DNA from: Treponema sp.
Lineage (GTDB): Bacteria; Spirochaetota; Spirochaetia; Treponematales; Treponemataceae
DNA: 6,187 bases
Assembly: GCA_024691265.1 (NCBI GenBank)
Contig: JAILNT010000377.1
Span: 1 to 6,187 of the forward strand
Reading direction: 5' to 3'
Positions within the stretch are counted from its first letter, which is position 1; each line of letters opens with the position of its first letter. Positions 1 through 5,781 of the stretch are shown here, one piece after another. Under the pieces are notes generated by a model. The model did no database searches, was not told the DNA's origin, and saw only the letters and a list, made by a program, of their open reading frames with translations. The position numbers and the translations under genes were made by a program.

Positions 1-18
1 TGTTTCAAATATTAAAGA

Positions 19-2628
19 TTAAAAGAATTCTTTTGTGTAGTAAGCATCTTTTAGAATCTTTTTCATATCTTCAACAACTGGAACTCTAGGGTTTGCAGGT
101 GAACACTGGTCTTCATATGCAAGATAAGCAAGCTTTTCTACTGCATCAAGATATGTTTTTTCATCAAGTCCTTGGCTCTGGAAGTTCATTGCAATTCCAA
201 CTCTCTTTCCAAGTTCTCCACAAGCTTTTGCATAAGATTCTACGCCTTCTTCTGTTGTCTTTGCAGGAAGTCCAAGCATTTTTGCAAGTTCTGCATAGCG
301 TTCGGCAGCTTTATAGTAGTTATACTTAGGCCATGTTGAAAGTTTGTCTGGTTGTGTTCCATTATAACGAATTGTGAATGGCAAAAGAATTGCATTTGCT
401 CTTCCGTGTGGAACATGGAATTCACCACCAATTTTATGGGCCATAGAATGGTTCATACCAAGGAATGAATTTGCGAATGCCATACCAGCAAGACAAGAAG
501 CATTATGCATTTTTTCTTTTGCTTCAAAGTCGCTAGCTCCATTGTTATAGCTTCTTTCAAGGTACTTAAATACCATTTTGATTGCCTGGATACAAAGTCC
601 ATCTGTAAAGTCGTTTGCCAATGTAGAAACATAAGCTTCTGTTGCATGTGTCAAAACGTCCATACCTGTATCTGCAACAATCTTTGGAGGAAGTCCTAAT
701 GTGAATGAAGGGTCAATGATAGCAATTGTTGGTGTAAGAGAATAATCTGTTAATGGATACTTTTTATTCTCTTCTTTATCTGTAATAACAGCAAATGGTG
801 TTACTTCAGAACCAGTTCCTGATGTTGTTGGAATACAAACAAGCTTTGCTTTCTTTCCAAGCTGTGGATAGCGGAATGCACGCTTTCTGATGTCCATAAA
901 CTTCTGTTTTAAGTCATTAAAGTCTACATCAGGATTTTCATAGAACAACCACATTCCTTTTGCTGCGTCCATTGAAGAACCGCCACCTATAGCAATGATT
1001 GTATCTGGATTAAAATTCCTAATGAGAGCAACACCCTTACGAACAGTCTGAATGCTTGGGTCTGGTTCTACATCACAGAAAAGCTGGTATTGAACAGGGT
1101 CACGGCGAAGTTTAAGCTGGTTTGTAATTTTGTCTACAAATCCTAAATCTACCATTGAGCGGTCACAAACAATAACAACTTTATGAACGTTCTGCATCTG
1201 ATGGAGATATTCTATAGAATCACGTTCAAAGTAAATCTTTGATGGAAGCTTAAACCATTGCATATTATTGCGTCTCCTTCCTAGTTTCTTTACATTGATG
1301 AGGTTTACAGCACTTACATTATCATCTGTAGAGTTATGACCGTAAGAACCACAACCAAGTGTTAATGATGGAATGAATGAGTTATAAACATTTCCTATTC
1401 CACCGAATGTTGAAGGAGAGTTCCATATAATACGAATAGCAGGAACTATATCACCAAATTTTTCTGCGAGCTTTTTATCTTTTGTATGGATTGTAGCAGA
1501 ATGTCCAAGTCCGTTAAATCTTACGGAAGCTTCTGCCTTTTTAAGTCCGTCATCAGTGCTTGTTGCTTTTACAACTGCAAGGACAGGAGAGAGCTTTTCA
1601 CGAGTAAGACATTCTGCAGGTCCAATATCTTTACATTCTGCAAGAATAATGCTTGTGCGTTCAGGAATATCAAAACCTGCATTTTTTGCAAGTACAACAG
1701 GATTCATACCTACAACAATAGGATTAAGTTTTGCAACGTTTGGATCCCCTTCTACGCCAAACATATATTTTTCAAGTAATTTCTTTTCTTTGTTTGTACA
1801 AAGATATGCCCGATATTCCTTGAAAGTTTTTATAGCTTCATCATAGATTTCTTTATCGATAATAGCGGTTTGTTCTGATGCACAAATCATACCGTTGTCG
1901 AATGCTTTTGACATTACAACATCATTTACGGCTTGCTTTAAATCGCATGTTTTTTCTATATAAGCAGGAACGTTTCCGGCACCAACTCCTAATGCAGGTT
2001 TTCCCTGTGAATAGGCAGCACGAACCATTGCGTTTCCACCGGTAGCGAGAATTGTTGCAACTCCTTCATTACCAATAAGGAGACTTGTTTTCTCCATAGA
2101 TGGCTGTTCAATCCACTGAATACAGTTTTTTGGAGCACCAGCAGCAACGGCAGCTTCATAAACTATTTTAGCAGCAGCAATAGAGCATTTTATAGCACTT
2201 GGGTGGAATGAAAAAATGATAGGGTTTCTGGTTTTAAGACAGATAAGTGATTTGAAAATAGCTGTAGATGTTGGGTTTGTTACAGGTGTAAGACCGGCAA
2301 TAACTCCTACAGGTTCTGCAATTTTTACAATACCTGTTACATCATCATCGTCAATAATTCCTACTGTTTTTAGATGACGCATGTTGTTTACAACGTATTC
2401 ACAGGCAAAAAGGTTTTTTGTAGCCTTGTCTTCAAATACTCCGCGTTTTGTTTCTTCAACAGCAAGTTTTGCTAAATCGCCATGATGGTCAAGTGCTGCT
2501 ACACTAGCTTTTGCTACAATGTAGTCAATCTTTTCCTGGTCGAAATTAGCATAGTCTTCCAATGCTTTTTGAGCCTTTGCAACTAAGTCATTAATCTCTT
2601 TCTGAGGTTCAGTTAACTCTTCGCTCAT
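19..2628 (-). CDS. adhE: Bifunctional acetaldehyde-CoA / alcohol dehydrogenase AdhE
   Basis: This cytoplasmic fermentation enzyme reduces acetyl-CoA to acetaldehyde and then to ethanol, oxidising two NADH. The product is 869 residues, the usual length for the fused family. Residues 1 to about 440 form the CoA-acylating aldehyde dehydrogenase half, with the catalytic cysteine at C249 in NGMICASEQ and glycine-rich segments at 196-219. Residues 455-869 form the iron-dependent (type III) alcohol dehydrogenase half. It has the nucleotide-binding GGGSSMDAAK at 548-557 and iron ligands D657, H661, H727 and H741, each four positions on from the E. coli numbering as I remember it. The start is fixed by AAGGAGG 11 bases upstream. 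Nothing is truncated, and the stop lies 18 bases inside the window edge, so its terminator is not visible. Proteins of this family assemble into helical spirosomes; that is family knowledge. The gene stands alone behind its own promoter region. Confidence 0.98.
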   Translation of the reverse strand: MSEELTEPQKEINDLVAKAQKALEDYANFDQEKIDYIVAKASVAALDHHGDLAKLAVEETKRGVFEDKATKNLFACEYVVNNMRHLKTVGIIDDDDVTGIVKIAEPVGVIAGLTPVTNPTSTAIFKSLICLKTRNPIIFSFHPSAIKCSIAAAKIVYEAAVAAGAPKNCIQWIEQPSMEKTSLLIGNEGVATILATGGNAMVRAAYSQGKPALGVGAGNVPAYIEKTCDLKQAVNDVVMSKAFDNGMICASEQTAIIDKEIYDEAIKTFKEYRAYLCTNKEKKLLEKYMFGVEGDPNVAKLNPIVVGMNPVVLAKNAGFDIPERTSIILAECKDIGPAECLTREKLSPVLAVVKATSTDDGLKKAEASVRFNGLGHSATIHTKDKKLAEKFGDIVPAIRIIWNSPSTFGGIGNVYNSFIPSLTLGCGSYGHNSTDDNVSAVNLINVKKLGRRRNNMQWFKLPSKIYFERDSIEYLHQMQNVHKVVIVCDRSMVDLGFVDKITNQLKLRRDPVQYQLFCDVEPDPSIQTVRKGVALIRNFNPDTIIAIGGGSSMDAAKGMWLFYENPDVDFNDLKQKFMDIRKRAFRYPQLGKKAKLVCIPTTSGTGSEVTPFAVITDKEENKKYPLTDYSLTPTIAIIDPSFTLGLPPKIVADTGMDVLTHATEAYVSTLANDFTDGLCIQAIKMVFKYLERSYNNGASDFEAKEKMHNASCLAGMAFANSFLGMNHSMAHKIGGEFHVPHGRANAILLPFTIRYNGTQPDKLSTWPKYNYYKAAERYAELAKMLGLPAKTTEEGVESYAKACGELGKRVGIAMNFQSQGLDEKTYLDAVEKLAYLAYEDQCSPANPRVPVVEDMKKILKDAYYTKEFF

Positions 2629-2639
2629 TTTGTTTTAAG

Positions 2640-2646
2640 CCTCCTT
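2640..2646 (-). promoter_or_regulatory. Ribosome binding site of adhE
   Basis: The minus strand reads AAGGAGG, a near-full complement to the 16S rRNA tail, ending 11 bases before the adhE ATG. The spacing is slightly long but the match is the strongest Shine-Dalgarno in the window. It settles the start codon choice. Confidence 0.85.
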
Positions 2647-2661
2647 ATAAACATAACTTTA

Positions 2662-2715
2662 ATTCTAACATGGTTATTTTTATAACGCCACTTTTTTTTG
2701 AAAAAAATAAAATTT
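2662..2715 (-). promoter_or_regulatory. Probable adhE promoter with extended -10 and UP-like tract
   Basis: On the minus strand the -10 hexamer TAGAAT (2667-2662) matches 5 of 6 consensus bases and is preceded by TG plus one base, the extended -10 pattern. Seventeen bases upstream the -35 is poor (TGGCGT, 2690-2685). Directly before it, 2691-2715 is an AT run with a T7 block and then an A8 block, close to the order of an UP element that binds the RNA polymerase alpha subunit. Transcription would begin near 2655, leaving a leader of about 27 bases that contains the Shine-Dalgarno. I saw no clear Rex-type operator, which might have been expected for NADH control. Confidence 0.55.
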
Positions 2716-2772
2716 AAAGTTACTTTCATTTTAGAGAATGCAGTTATTTCAAGCGAAGAGCTTTATTTTCGC

Positions 2773-2792
2773 AATAATTATTGAGAATTATT
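2773..2792. repeat. Short AT-rich inverted repeat upstream of adhE
   Basis: AATAATT and AATTATT are perfect reverse complements separated by ATTGAG. The left arm also belongs to a 10-bp self-palindrome, AATAATTATT. The site is about 120 bases upstream of the predicted adhE transcription start. The look is vaguely like Fur- or PerR-type operators, but in sequence this AT-rich a repeat of this size can arise by chance. No regulator can be named from it. Confidence 0.3.
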
Positions 2793-2812
2793 TTATATTC
2801 GAGTTAATTTTG

Positions 2813-2848
2813 TAATTTAAGAAAAAATTATATATTTCTCTTAAATTA
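2813..2848. terminator. AT-only hairpin just after the ArsC-like gene
   Basis: TAATTTAAGA and TCTTAAATTA form a perfect 10-bp stem with a 16-base loop that adds three A-T pairs after one mismatch. It begins five bases beyond the ArsC-like stop codon, where a terminator would be expected. However, the stem is almost all A-T, and the T7 run (2849-2855) follows the hairpin on the plus strand, not on the minus strand used by the gene. It could be a weak bidirectional stop, a 3' end stabiliser, or a block to plus-strand transcription entering the gene antisense. Confidence 0.4.
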
Positions 2849-2853
2849 TTTTT

Positions 2854-3225
2854 TTATGAAAGCCATTTTTCCCATTCTTTCGTAGCAAGTCCTACTGTTG
2901 CGTCTTCTTTTCCATTTCTTACTACAGGAAGTTTTAGAAGTTTTTGGTTTTCAAACAGTTTATCTTCTTTTTCACTGTCATCAAGATATGCAATTGAAGA
3001 ATAATCTTTTGATTTTTTATCTATCATTTCTTCTATAGCATCGCTTTTTGAAGAGGCTTTTTTTGTGAGCAGAGAAACTACATTGTCATATTCTCCCCTA
3101 CTCATTTCTTTTTCTTTTAAGTCTATAAATTGAAAAGGTATTCTTCTTTCTTTGAAGAACATTTGAGCTTTCTTTGTATCAAAACTTTTAGCGTTTCCAA
3201 ATATCTGTATAGCCATGCTAAGCAT
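2854..3225 (-). CDS. ArsC/Spx-family thioredoxin-fold protein lacking all cysteines
   Basis: The 123-residue product has the length and layout of ArsC/Spx/YffB proteins. It has a first strand IQIFG (6-10), a helix opened by the active-site loop (NAKSFDTKKAQMFF, 11-24), RRIPFQFIDLKEK (27-39), and the cis-proline segment KLPVVRNG (98-105) near the C-terminal end. Family members carry a redox cysteine in that loop; here the aligned residue is S14, coded AGT, one base from the Cys codon TGT. The whole protein contains no cysteine, so thiol-based arsenate or disulfide reduction is not possible by the known route. A binding or regulatory role is conceivable but unproven. The start is uncertain: ATG at 3216 (MAIQIFGN) fits the family better, since the strand then begins right after Met, but neither ATG has a Shine-Dalgarno. 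An in-frame TAG at 3244-3246 excludes longer versions. Confidence 0.8.
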   Translation of the reverse strand: MLSMAIQIFGNAKSFDTKKAQMFFKERRIPFQFIDLKEKEMSRGEYDNVVSLLTKKASSKSDAIEEMIDKKSKDYSSIAYLDDSEKEDKLFENQKLLKLPVVRNGKEDATVGLATKEWEKWLS

Positions 3226-3277
3226 TTTAACATGAACGGATATCTATTTTCCAGATGATTTACTTATAAAAAAAATA

Positions 3278-3351
3278 TCACCAATAAGAAATGCCTTGAC
3301 CGGTCAATTATTAAGTTTTCATACTTTATAATTGAAATTTCTTATTGGTGA
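3278..3351. repeat. 74-bp element with perfect 15-bp inverted ends and nested stem
   Basis: The ends TCACCAATAAGAAAT (3278-3292) and ATTTCTTATTGGTGA (3337-3351) are perfect reverse complements. Inside them, CAATTAT (3305-3311) pairs with ATAATTG (3328-3334). After one T-T mismatch, AAGT (3313-3316) pairs with ACTT (3323-3326), leaving a 6-base loop. The two stems stack into one long hairpin. It is interrupted by a lopsided bulge: 12 bases on the left (3293-3304) against two on the right (3335-3336). No convincing target duplication flanks it. It resembles a small palindromic repeat or MITE-like unit, but only one copy is present here, so its mobility cannot be judged. Confidence 0.75.
3296..3307. 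promoter_or_regulatory. Perfect 12-bp palindrome, operator-like
   Basis: TTGACCGGTCAA is a perfect palindrome with a GC-rich centre in AT-rich surroundings, so it is unlikely to be accidental. It sits mostly in the unpaired left side of the larger hairpin. Dyads of this size are typical of sites for dimeric repressors, for example TetR-type proteins, but no regulator gene is in the window. Each strand also reads TTGACC, a passable -35 hexamer, yet no convincing -10 follows at 16-18 bases on the minus strand, where the nearby genes lie. The function is inferred only from shape and position. Confidence 0.45.
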
Positions 3352-3394
3352 CACCTTTTATTATCAATTATAGATATTCATCTTTCCACTTGTC

Positions 3395-3562
3395 TTAAGC
3401 AAGCTTTTTCACCTCGATAATTTCCCCCTTGTCTGCAAGCGTTGTAGAAAGATAAATTTTTGCAGAAAGCTTGTCCTTAAAAAGAAAAGCCTTTTCAATG
3501 TCAGTTACAGCACCTTTTGCATTTAGATATGTGCCGTTTGCAAACTTGATAATGTAGTTCAT
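3395..3562 (-). CDS. Small protein of 55 residues, function unknown
   Basis: The frame ATG to TAA encodes MNYIIKFANGTYLNAKGAV and onward to a basic end, EVKKLA. A Shine-Dalgarno-like AAGGTGAGG stands five bases upstream of the ATG, which supports translation. The residue pattern suggests strand (NYIIKF), turn with NG, short strand (TYL), helix (TDIEKAFLFKDKLSAKIYL) and final strand (GEIIEVKK), a compact beta-beta-alpha-beta layout. It has no cysteine, signal peptide or membrane segment. Small proteins opening with a Y-I-I-K strand and an 'NG..YL' turn remind me of some phage and accessory DUFs, but I cannot name a family. No clear promoter was found; the nearest TATTAT (3584-3579) would start transcription inside the ribosome site. 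It is divergent from ettA and may end at the 74-bp hairpin. Confidence 0.72.
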   Translation of the reverse strand: MNYIIKFANGTYLNAKGAVTDIEKAFLFKDKLSAKIYLSTTLADKGEIIEVKKLA

Positions 3563-3660
3563 ATTTCCTCACCTTTTGATAATACATAACGAATAATAAC
3601 TCTAAAATGATGTAAAATCTCTTCCCCGGTCTTTTCTGAGAATTTAAATCACTTACCATT

Positions 3661-3744
3661 TAAAATGTTACGTTTTTTTAATTAAAATGTCCAGATTTTT
3701 TCTAAAATCTCCATATTTTTTTCTAAAATCTCCATTGTTTTTTA
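3661..3744. repeat. Four degenerate ~21-bp tandem repeats with phased T-tracts
   Basis: Copies begin at 3661, 3683, 3703 and 3724 (20-22 bp each). They share TAAAATST, usually CC and A, and a run of five to seven T residues. The middle two are the most alike, with TAAAATCTCCAT in copies 3 and 4. A looser partial copy may start near 3759. The T-tracts centre near 3676, 3698, 3719 and 3740, that is about 21 bp or two helical turns apart, an arrangement expected to curve DNA. They fill the gap between the divergent 55-codon gene and ettA, ahead of the ettA promoter candidates. The rest of 3563-3839 shows no gene or RNA that I can recognise. Confidence 0.65.
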
Positions 3745-3793
3745 TTTTCTTTAAAAATCAAAATGTCAGATTCGTAAAAGAAATCTCTATTTT

Positions 3794-3829
3794 TTGACTG
3801 TTTACAATTCCAATTTTCTTATGTACACT
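3794..3829 (+). promoter_or_regulatory. Overlapping promoter candidates for ettA
   Basis: Two pairs with 17-bp spacing overlap. One is TTGACT (3794-3799) with TCTTAT (3817-3822). The other is TTTACA (3801-3806) with TACACT (3824-3829). Each has a -35 matching 5 of 6 and a -10 matching 4 of 6 consensus bases. Transcription would start near 3829 or 3836, only 3-11 bases before the ettA ATG at 3840. No Shine-Dalgarno is visible before that ATG, which agrees with a very short leader. Confidence 0.5.
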
Positions 3830-3839
3830 AAAAAGATAT

Positions 3840-5579
3840 ATGGCAAAGACATTTGACGACAAGAAAATCATTTATTCTATGGACCGTGTTAGCCGTGCTT
3901 ACGGCACAAAGGTTGTTTTAAAAGACATCAGTATTTCTTATTATTATGGTGCTAAAATCGGCGTTATTGGTGAAAATGGTGCTGGTAAATCTTCTCTTTT
4001 CAAGATTTTGGCAGGAGTAGATAAAGATTTTACTGGAGAAACAACTATATCTCCTGGTTATACACTCGGTTATCTTGAACAGGAACCAAAGCTTGAAGAA
4101 GGCAAAACTGTTATAGAAATTGTAAAAGAAGGTGTAAAGCCTATTACAGATTTGCTTGCAGAATTTGATAAAGTAAACGAAGCTTTTGGTGACCCTGATG
4201 CAGATTTTGATAAGCTCTGTGCTCGTCAGGCAGAGCTTCAAGAAAAACTTGATGCTGCTGATGCATGGAATCTTGATGCAAATCTTGAACTTGCTATGGA
4301 CGCTTTGCGTTGTCCTCCTGCTGATCAGGTTGTAGATGTACTTTCTGGTGGTGAAAGACGTCGTGTTGCTTTGTGTCGTTTGCTTTTACAGCAGCCTGAT
4401 ATTCTTCTTCTTGATGAACCTACTAACCATCTTGATGCTGAAACTGTTGCCTGGCTTGAACGTCATCTTCGTGATTATAAAGGTACTATTATTGCTATTA
4501 CCCATGACCGCTACTTCCTTGATAATGTAGCTGGCTGGATATTGGAAATGGATAGAGGTGAAGGATATCCTTTCAAGGGTAATTATTCTGCCTGGCTTGA
4601 AGCAAAGGAAAAGCGTCTTGAGCAGGAAGAAAAGCAAGCTTCTGTTCGTCAGCGTGAAATGAAGGAAGAGCTTGAATGGATTCATGCTGGTGCTAAAGGC
4701 CGTCAGGCAAAGCATAAGGAACATATTACAAAATATGAAGCTTTACTCGCAGAAGAATCTAGCCGCATTAAACTCAAGGATAGCCAAATAAGTATTCCTG
4801 CCGGTCCTAGACTTGGTAATGTTGTAATTAATGCAGAAAAGCTTACAAAGTCTTTTGGTGATAAGCTTTTGTTTGAAAATCTTGATTTTAATGTTCCTGC
4901 TGGTGCAGTTGTGGGGATTGTTGGTCCTAATGGTGCTGGTAAGACAACTTTATTTAAGCTTATTGCTGATGCTGCTGGTCAGGAAACTGGAGAAAAGCCT
5001 GATGCAGGTTCAATTAAAGTTGGTGAAACTGTAAAGCTTGTTTATGTTGACCAGATGAGAAGTAAACTAGACCCAAATAAGACTGTTTATGAAATGCTTT
5101 CTGGTGGTGCAGATTTAGTTAAGCTTGGTGCAGTTGATGAAAAAGGCAGACCTGTAAATGGTTCTTTACGTGAAGTTAATGCTCATGCTTATTGTTCATG
5201 GTTTAACTTTAATGGACCTGAACAGAACAAGAAGATAAGTGTTCTTTCTGGTGGTGAAAAGAATAGACTTAATATGGGAATGATGTTCAAAGAAGCTGGA
5301 AACGTGCTTCTTTTGGATGAACCTACAAATGACCTTGATATTACAACAACTCGTTCTCTCGAAGAAGCTATAAACAGTTTTGCAGGTTGTGTTCTTGTTG
5401 TAAGTCATGACCGCTATTTCCTTGACCGTATTTGTACTCATATTCTTGCCTTTGAGAATAATAGTGAAGTTAAATGGTTTGAAGGTAACTGGTCTGAATA
5501 TGTTGAGTGGAAGAAGAAAGTGCTTGGCATTGATTCAGAAATTCCTCACAAGACTGTTTATAGAAAACTTGTCCGCTAG
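3840..5579 (+). CDS. ettA: ABC-F translation factor EttA (energy-dependent translational throttle)
   Basis: EttA binds the ribosomal E site and couples translation elongation to the ATP/ADP ratio; this is known for E. coli EttA and transferred here by similarity. The 579-residue protein has two ATPase cassettes and no membrane segment, as in ABC-F proteins. Cassette 1 has Walker A GENGAGKS (44-51), signature LSGGE (168-172), Walker B ILLLDE (188-193) and H-loop H222. Cassette 2 has GPNGAGKT (362-369), LSGGE (469-473), LLLDE (490-494) and H523. Between Walker A1 and signature 1, residues of about 95-140 form the EttA-type arm. A charged coiled linker (about 252-315) joins the cassettes and contains ELEWIHAGAKGRQ, very close to the E. 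coli version. A dozen extra residues precede REVNAHAYCSWFNF near 430-445 compared with E. coli as I recall it. The ATG has no visible Shine-Dalgarno, and no terminator separates the gene from the tRNA that follows. Confidence 0.95.
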   Translation: MAKTFDDKKIIYSMDRVSRAYGTKVVLKDISISYYYGAKIGVIGENGAGKSSLFKILAGVDKDFTGETTISPGYTLGYLEQEPKLEEGKTVIEIVKEGVKPITDLLAEFDKVNEAFGDPDADFDKLCARQAELQEKLDAADAWNLDANLELAMDALRCPPADQVVDVLSGGERRRVALCRLLLQQPDILLLDEPTNHLDAETVAWLERHLRDYKGTIIAITHDRYFLDNVAGWILEMDRGEGYPFKGNYSAWLEAKEKRLEQEEKQASVRQREMKEELEWIHAGAKGRQAKHKEHITKYEALLAEESSRIKLKDSQISIPAGPRLGNVVINAEKLTKSFGDKLLFENLDFNVPAGAVVGIVGPNGAGKTTLFKLIADAAGQETGEKPDAGSIKVGETVKLVYVDQMRSKLDPNKTVYEMLSGGADLVKLGAVDEKGRPVNGSLREVNAHAYCSWFNFNGPEQNKKISVLSGGEKNRLNMGMMFKEAGNVLLLDEPTNDLDITTTRSLEEAINSFAGCVLVVSHDRYFLDRICTHILAFENNSEVKWFEGNWSEYVEWKKKVLGIDSEIPHKTVYRKLVR

Positions 5580-5588
5580 TTTTTCTGC

Positions 5589-5618
5589 TTGACTTATTTA
5601 CTCCCAATCTGTTATACT
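5589..5618 (+). promoter_or_regulatory. Promoter of tRNA-Ala
   Basis: TTGACT (5589-5594) and TATACT (5613-5618), separated by 18 bases, each match 5 of 6 consensus positions. The predicted start near 5625 is a few bases before the tRNA. The promoter begins only ten bases after the ettA stop codon, so this short gap holds a promoter and no terminator. Confidence 0.75.
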
Positions 5619-5631
5619 TTTTAACACGTTT

Positions 5632-5705
5632 GGGGGTGTAGCTCACCTGGCTAGAGCGCTAGCATGGCATGTTAGAGGTAAGGGGTTCAAGTCCCCTCAT
5701 CTCCA
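5632..5705 (+). tRNA. tRNA-Ala (anticodon GGC)
   Basis: The 74 bases fold as a full cloverleaf. The acceptor GGGGGTG (5632-5638) pairs with CATCTCC (5698-5704). The D stem is GCTC/GAGC with GG in its loop. The anticodon stem CTAGC/GTTAG holds the loop ATGGCAT. The variable region is AGGTA, and the T arm is AGGGG, TTCAAGT, CCCCT. Anticodon GGC (5666-5668) reads GCC and GCU alanine codons, and the third acceptor pair is G-T (G3:U70), the identity mark for alanyl-tRNA synthetase. The discriminator is A5705. The next bases are CTT, so the CCA end is not encoded and must be added by CCA-adding enzyme. Confidence 0.97.
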
Positions 5706-5710
5706 CTTAT

Positions 5711-5747
5711 AAAAGCTTCTATAGAATTCTATGGAAGCTTTTTTTTT
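5711..5747 (+). terminator. Intrinsic terminator after tRNA-Ala
   Basis: A 13-bp stem (5712-5724 with 5729-5741, including one T-G wobble) closes on the loop AATT and runs straight into an unbroken T-tract ending at 5747. It starts five bases after the tRNA and would end both the tRNA transcript and any read-through from ettA. The matching A-run on the left means it might also act weakly on the other strand. Confidence 0.92.
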
Positions 5748-5781
5748 ATTTCTGAAATCCTTAAAGAGAGAGTATTATAAA

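Larger units (their letters stand above)
3268..3351 (-). terminator. Possible long-stem terminator of the 55-codon gene
   Basis: Read on the minus strand, the 15-bp stem of the 74-bp element closes at 3278 and is followed by TA and then eight T residues (3275-3268), the layout of an intrinsic terminator. It lies 43 bases after the stop codon of the small gene at 3395-3562 and before the ArsC-like gene. The stem is only modestly GC-rich and the enclosed region is long, though it has its own inner stem. The plus strand has no T-run after the hairpin, so any termination would be one-way. Confidence 0.45.

Noticed and set aside
1486..1846. Plus-strand open frames of about 97 codons opposite adhE
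   Set aside because: They lie wholly inside the well-supported adhE frame on the other strand, overlap one another and give low-complexity products, so they are shadows.
2854..3225. Selenocysteine in the ArsC-like active site, given that some treponemes use selenoproteins
   Set aside because: The active-site codon is AGT (Ser), not TGA, so there is no sign of recoding.
3263..3292. Minus-strand promoter for the ArsC-like gene using TATAAG (3268-3263) and TTCTTA 17 bases upstream
   Set aside because: The -10 matches 5 of 6 bases but the -35 only 3 of 6, and both lie in the T-run and stem already explained by the hairpin. It is possible but too weak to annotate.
3296..3332. Plus-strand promoter from TTGACC and the perfect TATAAT at 3327-3332
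   Set aside because: The spacing is 25 bases, far from 17, and no plus-strand gene follows until 3840. The TATAAT lies within the inner stem of the repeat.
3278..3351. Integron attC site, as known from Treponema integrons
   Set aside because: The ends lack the GTTRRRY/RYYYAAC core sites and there is no integrase or cassette array nearby.
3661..3770. Regularly spaced repeats as a CRISPR array
   Set aside because: The units are directly adjacent ~21-bp AT-rich copies with no unique spacers, no palindromic repeat and no cas gene.
4386..4724. Minus-strand open frame of 112 codons opposite ettA
   Set aside because: It is antisense to the conserved EttA linker and cassette region, has no ribosome site that I can see, and its product looks like reverse-read coding sequence.
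5595..5625. A terminator hairpin between ettA and the tRNA
   Set aside because: No inverted repeat with a following T-run is present. The short T-run at 5618-5622 belongs to the promoter region.
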